Source: an uncultured Sphingomonadales bacterium
GTDB lineage: Bacteria > Pseudomonadota > Alphaproteobacteria > Sphingomonadales > Sphingomonadaceae
Length of the DNA: 7,611 nucleotides
Direction: 5' to 3'
Assembly (NCBI GenBank): GCA_937898535.1
Contig: CALDKP010000156.1
Span: 1-7,611 of the forward strand
In this document: piece by piece, positions 1 to 6,602 of the stretch
How the letters are laid out: every line of letters begins with the position of its first letter
Numbering within the stretch: position 1 is the first letter of the stretch
Notes under the pieces: generated by a model
The model's database searches: none
Seen by the model: the letters and a program-made list of their open reading frames with translations, nothing else
Told to the model about the DNA's origin: nothing
Position numbers and translations under genes: made by a program

Positions 1-2
1 TG

Positions 3-233
3 CAGAGAACAAAAGCCCTCGGACTGCTACACAAGCAAGTGAAAAAAGATGCTGCTATGTCGCGTGTTGGGATTCCTGATTATCTGATGGTTTTTCGTAA
101 GCCCGGCGAACACAAACGCCCCGTCAAATGCGATATTCCCGTTGATGTGTGGCAAAAGTACGCATCGCCAGTCTGGTTGGATATTGATTACAGCGACACG
201 TTGAACTTTCGAGAGGCGCGGGATTCCGACGAC
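3..233 (+). CDS. DNA methyltransferase, internal fragment (phage/plasmid type)
   Basis: The reading frame is open at the left edge, so this is a 5'-truncated piece, not a gene starting at the GTG at 39. The translation has the stretches SRVGIPDYLMVFRKPGE (about residues 19-35 of the fragment), WQKYASPVWLDI and SDTLNFREARD. These are typical of the region between the catalytic DPPY-type motif and the C-terminal AdoMet-binding motif in N4/N6 DNA methyltransferases (Pfam PF01555) carried by phages and prophages. Neither catalytic motif is present. In the family the text after REARD normally continues toward a HICPLQL-like stretch. Here it changes after about base 230 to unrelated GC-rich sequence, so the 3' end is lost at a join. 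Codons are more AT-rich than in the next segment. The family call is from recalled similarity and is fairly firm; base specificity cannot be told. Confidence 0.68.
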
Positions 234-235
234 GC

Positions 236-450
236 CGACGGCAACGTCAAGCCGTTCAACCTGCTCATCCTCGGCAGCGACACCGCGCTCGGCAGCTCCG
301 GCTCGGGCGACTCCGCCGCGGGCACCGCCAGCTTCCGCGGAATCATCGCCAACCAGCAGCTCAACCTCGCCACCACCGGCGGCACGGAATACCACTACGT
401 CCTCACCTTCCAGAGCGGCGTCGGCTCCTTCGCCTCCACCGGCGGCCGCG
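236..450 (+). CDS. Unrecognised Gly/Ser/Thr-rich coding fragment
   Basis: I do not recognise this protein. The frame continues from the methyltransferase piece, but the character changes sharply: almost every codon ends in C or G, and the product is rich in Gly, Ser, Thr and Ala (for example LGSSGSGDSAAGTAS, then TEYHYVLTFQSGVGS). The strong third-position GC bias in this frame supports genuine coding in a high-GC organism unlike the source of either neighbour. The composition would suit a secreted or surface beta-rich protein, but that is only an impression. There is no start, no stop and no recognised motif. A NotI-type octamer (GCGGCCGC, 442-449) lies at its right end close to where the frame changes. 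Confidence 0.35.
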
Positions 451-451
451 C

Positions 452-613
452 TGTGTCCACAGTGAGCACGGACCCGCTGCGGGCCGATGCCCTGTGGCTG
501 GAAACATCTTCCGGCACACCGGCGGTTATGCTGGTGAACTACTCACCTCTGCCGGTGCCGGCAAGCCCGTGAAGGGCCGCCGCTACGTCTCCTCCTTCAC
601 CTACGGCATGTAA
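452..613 (+). CDS. C-terminal end of an unidentified protein, possibly an outer membrane receptor
   Basis: Reading back from the TAA at 611-613 gives a frame that ends GKPVKGRRYVSSFTYGM. It stays open with coding-like codons back to about 450. The last residues alternate polar and hydrophobic/aromatic, as in the final beta strand of outer membrane barrels such as TonB-dependent receptors, although those usually end in Phe rather than Met. The next gene, a PepSY membrane protein, starts 13 nt downstream with its ribosome binding site touching this stop. PepSY membrane proteins often follow siderophore receptor genes, which agrees with but does not prove a receptor. The 5' limit is uncertain: a different frame is also open between 450 and 570. 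Confidence 0.35.
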   Translation, partial: CVHSEHGPAAGRCPVAGNIFRHTGGYAGELLTSAGAGKPVKGRRYVSSFTYGM

Positions 614-626
614 GGAACACACGGCG

Positions 627-868
627 ATGATCCGTCTGCTGCACCGCTGGCCGGGGCTCATCGCCCTGTTGCTCGTCATGCTCCTGTCGCTGAGTGGCGC
701 GGCCCTGTCGGTGTTTCCGGCGGCCGACAGCCTCTCGGCGCCGCAGGCCGAAGCCAGCATGACCGTCGCGGAGCTCGCCTCGCACATCAAGGCGAACTAT
801 CCGAGCGTCGAGCAGATCAAGCGTGCGCCATCGGGGCGGATCACCGCCTATTGGTTCGATGGTGATGT
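627..868 (+). CDS. PepSY-domain membrane protein, N-terminal fragment
   Basis: The ATG at 627 is preceded by AAGGAA (612-617) at 9 nt spacing, a good ribosome binding site. The first ~80 residues begin MIRLLHRWPGLIALLLVMLL, a positively charged start followed by a transmembrane helix (about residues 9-32). A periplasmic PepSY-like segment follows (VAELASHIKANYPSVEQIKR, then SGRITAYWFDG). This matches the start of PepSY-associated membrane proteins, some fused to a flavodoxin/sulfite-reductase-like reductase, which are linked to iron uptake or periplasmic electron transfer. The frame stays open to 1631, but after about 868 the codons belong to other genes read backwards on the opposite strand. 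The true gene is therefore cut off at a join and the 334-residue open frame is not a real protein. Confidence 0.65.
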
Positions 869-1178
869 CGCCACCGCGCTCGGGCGCCCGGATCAGCTTT
901 CCGGTCGCCGGATCGGCGTCGTAGAAGCCGGCCAGACGGCGCACCTTGTCCGGCGGCACGTAGAAGCCCGTGTCGGTCATGCCGAGCGGGCCGGTGACGC
1001 GCTCGCGGATGGCTTCCTCAAGCGACTTGCCGGTGATCTTCTCGATCACGCCGCCGAGGACATCGAGGCCCTGGCTGTAGTTCCAGGCTGTGCCCGGCTC
1101 GGCAATCATCGGCAGTTTGGCGACAACCTGTTCCGACCAATCCTTGGCCGACAGGTCCGTGCGGCCTTCGCCGCCGGC
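869..1178 (-). CDS. Serine beta-lactamase/esterase-family hydrolase, internal fragment
   Basis: About 103 residues on the minus strand carry hallmarks of the class C beta-lactamase / penicillin-binding-protein-like esterase family (Pfam PF00144): EPGTAWNYSQGLDVLGGVIE contains the Tyr-Ser motif that supplies the catalytic tyrosine. GPLGMTDTGFYVPPDKVRRL and GFYDADPATGKLIR follow in the expected order. The upstream SxxK nucleophile motif and the C-terminal third are absent. Full-length members are usually about 380-430 residues, so this is an internal slice without start or stop. It lies in the same frame as the DUF445 gene to its right, which produces a 331-residue open frame mixing both families. 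I read that as a coincidental in-frame join. The true substrate (antibiotic or ester) cannot be told. Confidence 0.72.
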
Positions 1179-1181
1179 AGG

Positions 1182-1592
1182 GGCGCTCAAAAATTTACCC
1201 ATTGCACCCGCGACATCCATACGCTGCACGCGGCGCGCAACGACTTTGGTTGTCAGGAAATTGGTACGCAGAAAGCTTGCAAGTGTCCGGCCAAGCCGTT
1301 CCTTATTATTCGGAATGATCGCGGTGTGGGCAATGGGGATGCCCAGCGGGTGGCGGAACAGGGCAGTGACCGCAAACCAGTCGGCCAGACCGCCGACCAT
1401 GCCAGCCTCTGCAAAGGCGCGCAGAAAGCCCCAATAGCCGTAATAACGGGTTTCCATATATTTGCCGAAGACGAACAAAGCCGCCATCGCCAGCAGCAAG
1501 GCCGTGGCGATAATCCGCATCTGACGCAGTTCAGCGTCGCGTTCGGCGTAGCGGATTTTCTCCGACTGACCCAGTTTATCGGCAGATTTCAC
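1182..1592 (-). CDS. DUF445 family membrane protein, N-terminal fragment
   Basis: Translation from the GTG at 1592 gives about 137 residues with a helix (about residues 26-46, MRIIATALLLAMAALFVFGK) and the DUF445 signature GGLADWFAVTALFRHPLG followed by HTAIIPNNKERLG. Family members (YjiN-like) are predicted inner membrane proteins of unknown function, normally about 400 residues. The GTG start is supported by AAGG at 1600-1603 (minus) with 7 nt spacing; the overlapping ATG is followed directly by a stop. The gene lies 43 nt downstream of the RND transporter in the same direction and may be co-transcribed with it. After FLSAP (about 1180) the frame runs into a beta-lactamase-family segment, so roughly two thirds of the protein is missing because of a join. 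Confidence 0.75.
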
Positions 1593-1612
1593 ATCACTGC
1601 CTTAGCCAAGGC

Positions 1613-1628
1613 CTGCCAAGCTGCCAAG
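1613..1628. repeat. Two-copy tandem repeat of CTGCCAAG
   Basis: CTGCCAAG occurs twice back to back (1613-1620 and 1621-1628) in the 43-nt gap between the RND transporter stop and the DUF445 start. A related AGCCAAGG lies just to the left. It is too short to assign a function, and I see no terminator in this gap. Confidence 0.6.
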
Positions 1629-1635
1629 TAAAGCG

Positions 1636-4600
1636 TCACTCCGCAGGCTGAAGTCCGCCGAGGTCGTCTTTGCCCGCTGTTTTGCCAGCTGGTTTTGCGG
1701 GCGTGGCGGCGGGCGGAGCGACATCTTCGCCATGCTTGTCGGGATCATAGGTCAGCAACCGTGTGCGCAGCCAGGGACCAACGCGCTTTTCAAAACCATC
1801 GGCAAGGCTGAAGCCCGCAGGAACGATCAGCAACGTAAGCAAGGTCGAAACGATCAGGCCGCCGATAACGACGGTGCCCATTGGCGAGCGCCACTGGCCG
1901 TCGCCGCCAAGCGAGAGCGCGGTTGGCACCATGCCAGCGGTCATCGCGACCGTGGTCATGACGATTGGCTGGGCACGTTTATGACCGGCTTCCATAATGG
2001 CCTGGAACTTGGGAACACCGCGCGCCATTTCCTCAATCGCAAAGTCGATCAGCAGAATGGAGTTTTTCGCAACGATGCCAAAGAGCATCAATATGCCGAT
2101 GAACACCGGCATGGAGATGGGCTGCCCAACAAGGCCAAGGGCGATCAAACCACCCAATGGCGCCAAGAGCAGCGAGCCCATATTGACGAGCGGCGACATG
2201 AAGCGATGGTACAAAAGCACTAGGACCGCGAACACCAGCAAGGTTCCGGAAATCAGCGCCGTGAGGAAGTCGCGCTGCATTTCCTGTTCCCATTCCTGAC
2301 TGCCGAAGGGGGCACGCGACACGCCCGTGGGCAGGTTCTTCATGACGGGAAGGTTGTTGATCTTTGCGTCTGCATCCGATGACACAATACCAGGGGCAAA
2401 ATCTGCGCCGATAAAGATACGGAAATTCTGGTTTCGGCGTTGGACCGAGGTTGGCCCCGCGCCAAAGCTGATGTCGGCCACACGGGACAGTGGTACAGAC
2501 CCACCACTCGTCAATGGCACGGGCAAGTTGCGGATGACATCCAAATCCTGACGCGATTCCTTGGCAAGCATCACGCGGATCGGGATTTGACGGTCAGACA
2601 GCGAAAATTTTGCGCTATTCTGGTCAATGTCACCCAGCGTTGCGACGCGGATTGTCTGGCTGAGCGCCACCGTCGATACGCCAAGTTGCGACGCAAGGTC
2701 ATTACGCGGCGTTATGATCAATTCGGGACGCTGCAAATCAGCGGAAATACGCGGTGCGCGCAGTTCGGGCAGCGTCTTCATCTGCTCCACAAGCGTTGCC
2801 GCTGTCCGGTCAAGCATTTTGGGGTCTGATCCGGACAACATGACCGAAACGTCGCGCCCTGAACCGCCGCCGCCGCCGCCCGGGCCGTTCGCCTGAAACG
2901 TAACGCGTGCGTCTGCGATTTTCGTGAGCAATGGTGTCAGATCTTCTTCAAACTGCTGGCTGGTCCGCGCACGGTCTTCATGCAAGGTGATGAACATGCT
3001 GGCGCTGCCTTCGCGCACGCTTTGAAGGGCGGTTTTTACCTCCGGCTGCTTTTCGATAATCGCGGCTGCCTCATCGGCAATTTCACGCGTGCGTTCAAGC
3101 GTTGTACCCGGAACCATTTCAATACGCACACGGCTGAAATCGGTATTGCCGTCGGGGAAGAACTGCTTTGGCAGGACGATTAACAACGCGACGGTCAGGC
3201 CCAGAGCGGCCGCGCCAATACCCATCATCCAGCGGCGATGGCCAAGCGACCAGCGCAGAATTTTCATATAGCGGTCGATCCAGCTAGCCTCGCCATGCTC
3301 GGCCATGCCAGCGGATTTGAGGAAATAGGCGGCGATCATCGGCGTAATCATGCGCGCGACGGCAAGGCTCATGAGAACCGAAGCGACAACGGTCAGTCCG
3401 AAATTTTTGAAGAATTGCCCCGCGACACCCGGCATCAAACCAACGGGTAGGAACACCGCGACAATCGAGAATGTCGTTGCGACCACGGCGAGGCCGATTT
3501 CGTCGGCCGCATCAATTGATGCCTGATAGGCGGATTTGCCCATCCGCATATGCCGGACGATATTCTCGATTTCCACGATGGCGTCATCGACCAACACCCC
3601 GGCGACGAGGCCGAGCGCGAGCAGTGACATGGTGTTGAGCGTGAAGCCCAACAGGTCGAGGAACCAGAAAGTCGGAATGGCGGACAGTGGAATGGCAATC
3701 GCCGAAATGATCGTCGCACGCCAATCGCGCAGGAACAGGAACACAACGACGATAGCGAGCAATGCGCCTTCAATCATCGCCGCCATTGAGCTTTTATATT
3801 GCCCCTTGGTGTAATCGACGCTGTTGAACAGGGTGATGAAGTTCACGCCGGGATTTTCTTTTTCGATCTCGGCGATTTTGACCATCGCGTTGTCAAAAAC
3901 GGTGACGTCCGAAGCACCCTTGGCACGTGATATGCCAAAGGTTACGACCTGCTTGCCGCCGGCAAATGCCATGGACCTTTGTTCGCTGAAGCCATCCGTG
4001 ACCTCGGCAACGTCCGCGAGCTTAATCGAACGGCCACCGCCAAGGCTGATTTGCGTTTGGCTCAAGGCGAACGCATCGGTTGCGTTGCCAAGGACGCGTA
4101 CCGACTGGCGCGATCCGGCGATCTGCGACTGTCCGCCCGACGCGTTGACATTTTGTTGACGGAGGACGCTGTTGATTTGGCTTGCGGTTACGCCCAGCGA
4201 TTGCATTTTTGCAGGGTCAAGAACGATACGAATTTCGCGGTTTACGCCGCCATTGCGGCTAACTGACGCCATGCCTTCAACCGACAGCAATCGCCGGGCG
4301 ACGGTATCATCGACAAACCAGCTGAGTTGTTCCAACGTCATATCGCTGGCTTCGACCGCGAAATAAGCGATTGGGTCACTGGATGTTGCGACCTTGAAAA
4401 TCTGCGGTTCCAAAATGCCATCGGGCAAGTCGCTGCGGATTTGGTCGACGGCATTTTTGACTTCGCTGACCGCCGCGTTGATGTCGTCGCCAATTTCGAA
4501 TTCGGCGCTGACCGTCGTGTTGCCTTCGCTTGAGCTGGCATCGATGTTACGCACGCCCTGAACACTGCGGATCGCGGATTCGACCTTTTGCGTGATCTGC

Positions 4601-4791
4601 GTTGTGATTTCGGTGGGCGCTGCACCCGGTTGCGAAATCGACACAACGACAACGGGGAATTCGATGTCGGGATCGTTCTGCACGTCCATATTCATGAACG
4701 ACATGATCCCCGCAATGGTGAGCGCGACGAACAACACAATCGGAACCACGGGGTTCCGGATGGACCATGCGGATATGTTATTTAAATTCAT
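1636..4791 (-). CDS. RND multidrug efflux transporter, inner membrane subunit (HAE1/AcrB-like)
   Basis: This 1051-residue protein has the full length and layout of proton-driven RND pumps, which export hydrophobic or amphiphilic compounds from the periplasm and inner membrane through a tripartite complex. TM1 is about residues 13-33. A first large periplasmic domain follows to about 337, then TM2-TM6 (about 338-490), TM7 (522-541), a second periplasmic domain (542-840) and TM8-TM12 (841-994). The proton-relay pair D402/D403 lies in TM4 (GVLVDDAIVEIEN), and the matching lysine K909 in TM10 (GIVAKNSILLIDF), so it should be active. The DDAIVEIEN form fits multidrug rather than metal pumps. A Gly-rich loop occupies 636-645, and a polar Lys/Ala/Pro tail follows TM12. 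The ATG at 4791 lies 26 nt after the membrane fusion protein stop, with a weak GGGA-like site. I see no frameshift. The substrate is unknown. Confidence 0.95.
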   Translation of the reverse strand: MNLNNISAWSIRNPVVPIVLFVALTIAGIMSFMNMDVQNDPDIEFPVVVVSISQPGAAPTEITTQITQKVESAIRSVQGVRNIDASSSEGNTTVSAEFEIGDDINAAVSEVKNAVDQIRSDLPDGILEPQIFKVATSSDPIAYFAVEASDMTLEQLSWFVDDTVARRLLSVEGMASVSRNGGVNREIRIVLDPAKMQSLGVTASQINSVLRQQNVNASGGQSQIAGSRQSVRVLGNATDAFALSQTQISLGGGRSIKLADVAEVTDGFSEQRSMAFAGGKQVVTFGISRAKGASDVTVFDNAMVKIAEIEKENPGVNFITLFNSVDYTKGQYKSSMAAMIEGALLAIVVVFLFLRDWRATIISAIAIPLSAIPTFWFLDLLGFTLNTMSLLALGLVAGVLVDDAIVEIENIVRHMRMGKSAYQASIDAADEIGLAVVATTFSIVAVFLPVGLMPGVAGQFFKNFGLTVVASVLMSLAVARMITPMIAAYFLKSAGMAEHGEASWIDRYMKILRWSLGHRRWMMGIGAAALGLTVALLIVLPKQFFPDGNTDFSRVRIEMVPGTTLERTREIADEAAAIIEKQPEVKTALQSVREGSASMFITLHEDRARTSQQFEEDLTPLLTKIADARVTFQANGPGGGGGGSGRDVSVMLSGSDPKMLDRTAATLVEQMKTLPELRAPRISADLQRPELIITPRNDLASQLGVSTVALSQTIRVATLGDIDQNSAKFSLSDRQIPIRVMLAKESRQDLDVIRNLPVPLTSGGSVPLSRVADISFGAGPTSVQRRNQNFRIFIGADFAPGIVSSDADAKINNLPVMKNLPTGVSRAPFGSQEWEQEMQRDFLTALISGTLLVFAVLVLLYHRFMSPLVNMGSLLLAPLGGLIALGLVGQPISMPVFIGILMLFGIVAKNSILLIDFAIEEMARGVPKFQAIMEAGHKRAQPIVMTTVAMTAGMVPTALSLGGDGQWRSPMGTVVIGGLIVSTLLTLLIVPAGFSLADGFEKRVGPWLRTRLLTYDPDKHGEDVAPPAATPAKPAGKTAGKDDLGGLQPAE
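2864..2880. repeat. CCG trinucleotide run inside the RND gene
   Basis: Five CCG units plus CC form a short microsatellite. Read on the minus strand it encodes part of the Gly-rich loop GPGGGGGGSG of the transporter (residues 636-645). Changes in unit number would add or remove single glycines without shifting the frame. Confidence 0.8.
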
Positions 4792-4817
4792 GATTTATAT
4801 CCCGACAGGCCCAAAAC

Positions 4818-5993
4818 TTACTGCTTTTTCAAAAGCTTGGGATTGATCGTTTCGCCTGGATTGAGGAAGCCACCAGCATACAAAACGACGCGTTCGGTGC
4901 CATCAAGACCTTGTTCGATAATCAAACCATTTGCAGTGACGGAACCGACCTTAACAGGACGTTGCTTCACCTTATTATCCTTGCCAACAATATAGACAAA
5001 GCTGCCTTCACGGCCAGTTTGCACCGCGGATTCTGGCAGAACCGGTGCAGTCATCGCGCCAGCCTTAATCTCGACCGACGCAAATCCGCCCGGACGCAAT
5101 GCGGTGTCAAAAGGCAGTGCGATACGCGCCATGCCCTGACGGCTTTGGGCGTCAATCATCGGCGCAATCTGCCAGATGCTGCCGTTGAAGGTGCGGTCTG
5201 TTCCGACAGGGGTAACGGTTGCCGGAATGCCCACTGCCACTTGGCCCAGATCGTCTTCGCTTAACTTTGCCTGCAGCTCAAGCTCGCCGTCTTTGGCGAT
5301 ACGGAAAAGGATTCCGCTGCCTGCGGAAACCGTTTGACCGGTTTCGACATTGCGTTCGAGGACATAGCCCGACACCGGTGCGCGGACATCAAGCCGTGCG
5401 TTGCGTGCACGGGTTTCGGCAAGCTGCGCATTGGCGACGTTGACGCGCGCACGTGTTGCGTCGCGTGTTGCGGTCTTGCGATCGACATCAGCCTTGGAAA
5501 TGAAGCCGCGCTCAACAAGCTGCATTGCGCGTTCGAGTTCATTTTGTGCGAGTTGAAGGTCTGCGCGCGCGACACCAATTTGTGCCTCAAGCGCGGCGGC
5601 CTGCTGTGTCTGGACCGAGCGGTCAACGCTGACGAGAACCTGACCTTGGCGCACCCACGCACCTGCATCGACATATACCTGAAGAACGCGTCCGCCTTCG
5701 CCAACGACACCAACCGGAATTTCGCGGCGTGCGGCAAGCGTGCCCGTAGCGTTAATGGCGCGCACAACAGAATCGCGACCAGGGGCAACAACGGTTACGG
5801 TTTGCGCTTGGCCAGCCTTGTCAGCGTCTGTCGGTGCCGCCGTGCTGCTGCCAAACAAGTAATAAGCACCGCCGGCAACGGCCATAATTGCGACAACAAT
5901 CAGCGCGATGTTCCGCCGACGCCGATTGCGTTCTGCGTTATCCACCATCAAATCGCCATTCAGCGAACTGGTCAAAGTTGTTTCGTAATTCAT
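4818..5993 (-). CDS. RND efflux membrane fusion protein (periplasmic adaptor)
   Basis: This adaptor of 391 residues links the RND transporter to an outer membrane channel. An Arg-rich cytoplasmic segment (ERNRRRRN, 21-28) precedes one helix (about 29-47), so it is anchored by an uncleaved helix; there is no lipobox Cys. The first half-lipoyl motif is about 91-124 (GRVLQVYVDAGAWVRQGQ), the alpha-helical hairpin about 126-200, the second half-lipoyl motif about 201-234 (LDVRAPVSGYVLERNVETGQ), then the beta-barrel (about 235-310) and membrane-proximal domain (311-391). I chose the ATG at 5993 because GGAA (6001-6004) sits 7 nt upstream. A longer frame begins at a TTG at 6038 with no such site, and an ATG at residue 16 is an alternative. 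The gene is first in the operon with the transporter. No regulator gene adjoins it. Confidence 0.92.
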   Translation of the reverse strand: MNYETTLTSSLNGDLMVDNAERNRRRRNIALIVVAIMAVAGGAYYLFGSSTAAPTDADKAGQAQTVTVVAPGRDSVVRAINATGTLAARREIPVGVVGEGGRVLQVYVDAGAWVRQGQVLVSVDRSVQTQQAAALEAQIGVARADLQLAQNELERAMQLVERGFISKADVDRKTATRDATRARVNVANAQLAETRARNARLDVRAPVSGYVLERNVETGQTVSAGSGILFRIAKDGELELQAKLSEDDLGQVAVGIPATVTPVGTDRTFNGSIWQIAPMIDAQSRQGMARIALPFDTALRPGGFASVEIKAGAMTAPVLPESAVQTGREGSFVYIVGKDNKVKQRPVKVGSVTANGLIIEQGLDGTERVVLYAGGFLNPGETINPKLLKKQ

Positions 5994-6247
5994 ACCGATG
6001 TTCCAAATTCTATCGCGGGGGCGCGTTAAGCAACCCAATGTTTTTATTGCGGAGCTGTATTACCTTAATAAGTCACTGCCTGCAAGCAGCAGAATACCAA
6101 CAGCTAAACCGCCTTATTGGTCCATAGACGATACTGGAAAAGCTTGTCCGCAACAATAGGAACTGTGGTCGATATGTTTCGACGAACAACAGTTGAAGGC
6201 GGCCAGAACAATCACCGCGCCAAGGCAAGCCACGGCCAGTCCGCACG
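5994..6247. other. Intergenic region upstream of the efflux operon
   Basis: I see no convincing gene in these ~250 bases, which separate the efflux operon from the sciP terminator and should contain the operon promoter. A small dyad TATTA-CCT-TAATA lies at 6058-6070 and could be a regulator site. A TAGAAT hexamer on the minus strand just before the adaptor start resembles a -10 box but lies very close to the ATG and has no good -35. Neither is strong. Confidence 0.4.
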
Positions 6248-6269
6248 AAAAACCCCGCACAAGGCGGGG
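6248..6269 (-). terminator. Intrinsic terminator after sciP
   Basis: On the minus strand a perfect 6-bp GC stem (CCCCGC / GCGGGG), with the 5-nt loop CTTGT, is followed directly by five T residues (stem 6253-6258 with 6264-6269; T-run from the A's at 6248-6252). It lies 33 nt past the sciP stop, in the right orientation to end the sciP transcript before the efflux operon. Confidence 0.88.
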
Positions 6270-6302
6270 CTGGTCTTTTCGCTGGCTATTGTAAACGCGC
6301 GA

Positions 6303-6602
6303 TCAGTATCTCTGCTGACGCTCGTATAAGTCGCGATAATGCTGAATACGCGTTACGCGCAGGCCTGGCATACCGGACCGGTCGACAGCGCGCTGCCACG
6401 ACGCAAACTCTTCAAGCGTCAGGTCATAGCGTTCGCACACATCATTAGTGGTCAACAGCCCGCCATATACGGCCGCAACGACTTCAGCTTTGCGGCGGAC
6501 CACCCAACGCGTTGTGCCAGGGGGTGGCAAGCTGTCCAGCGTGAGCGGCTCGCCCAATGGGCCAATGACCTGCTCTGGACGGAAGTTTTGGTTTTCAATC
6601 AT
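6303..6602 (-). CDS. sciP: SciP, CtrA inhibitor (DUF1153 family)
   Basis: This 99-residue protein matches the alphaproteobacterial DUF1153 family. It has QVIGPLGEPLTLDSLPPPGT (11-30), TRWVVRRKAEVVAAVYGGLL (31-50), then a helix-turn-helix-like stretch (about 36-72, with CERYDLTLEEFASWQ) and the closing GLRVTRIQHYRD. In Caulobacter, SciP binds the response regulator CtrA and blocks transcription of CtrA target genes, helping to time the cell cycle. It acts in the cytoplasm on DNA-bound CtrA. The DLYERQQRY ending is of the form I associate with sphingomonads. The start ATG at 6602 overlaps the TGA of the upstream gene in an ATGA, suggesting translational coupling. A GAATC sequence (6603-6607), a possible CcrM methylation site, lies next to the start. 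A strong terminator follows. I found no TTAA-N7-TTAA CtrA box nearby. Confidence 0.92.
   Translation of the reverse strand: MIENQNFRPEQVIGPLGEPLTLDSLPPPGTTRWVVRRKAEVVAAVYGGLLTTNDVCERYDLTLEEFASWQRAVDRSGMPGLRVTRIQHYRDLYERQQRY

Noticed and set aside
39..572. 177-residue open frame as one gene
   Set aside because: It joins a methyltransferase slice, a GC-rich unknown slice and part of a third segment in the wrong frame; family text breaks at about 230.
597..1592. 331-residue open frame as a novel DUF445-hydrolase protein
   Set aside because: The middle and end come from other genes; the last part is the PepSY gene read backwards.
869..1631. Plus-strand continuation of the PepSY frame
   Set aside because: It is the antisense shadow of the hydrolase and DUF445 pieces; no PepSY-family text appears after about 868.
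1593..1635. Terminator between the RND transporter and DUF445
   Set aside because: GCCAAGGC-like text gives only a tiny stem and no T-run in either direction.
6114..6260. Small Cys-rich open frame after sciP on the minus strand (hydrophobic stretch, then NCCSSK and YCCG)
   Set aside because: It is in the sciP frame past its stop, has only GTG starts without ribosome binding sites, and begins inside the terminator. Probably chance.
6117..6329. 70-residue plus-strand open frame over the terminator
   Set aside because: It crosses the terminator and the sciP 3' end, with no ribosome binding site or recognisable text.
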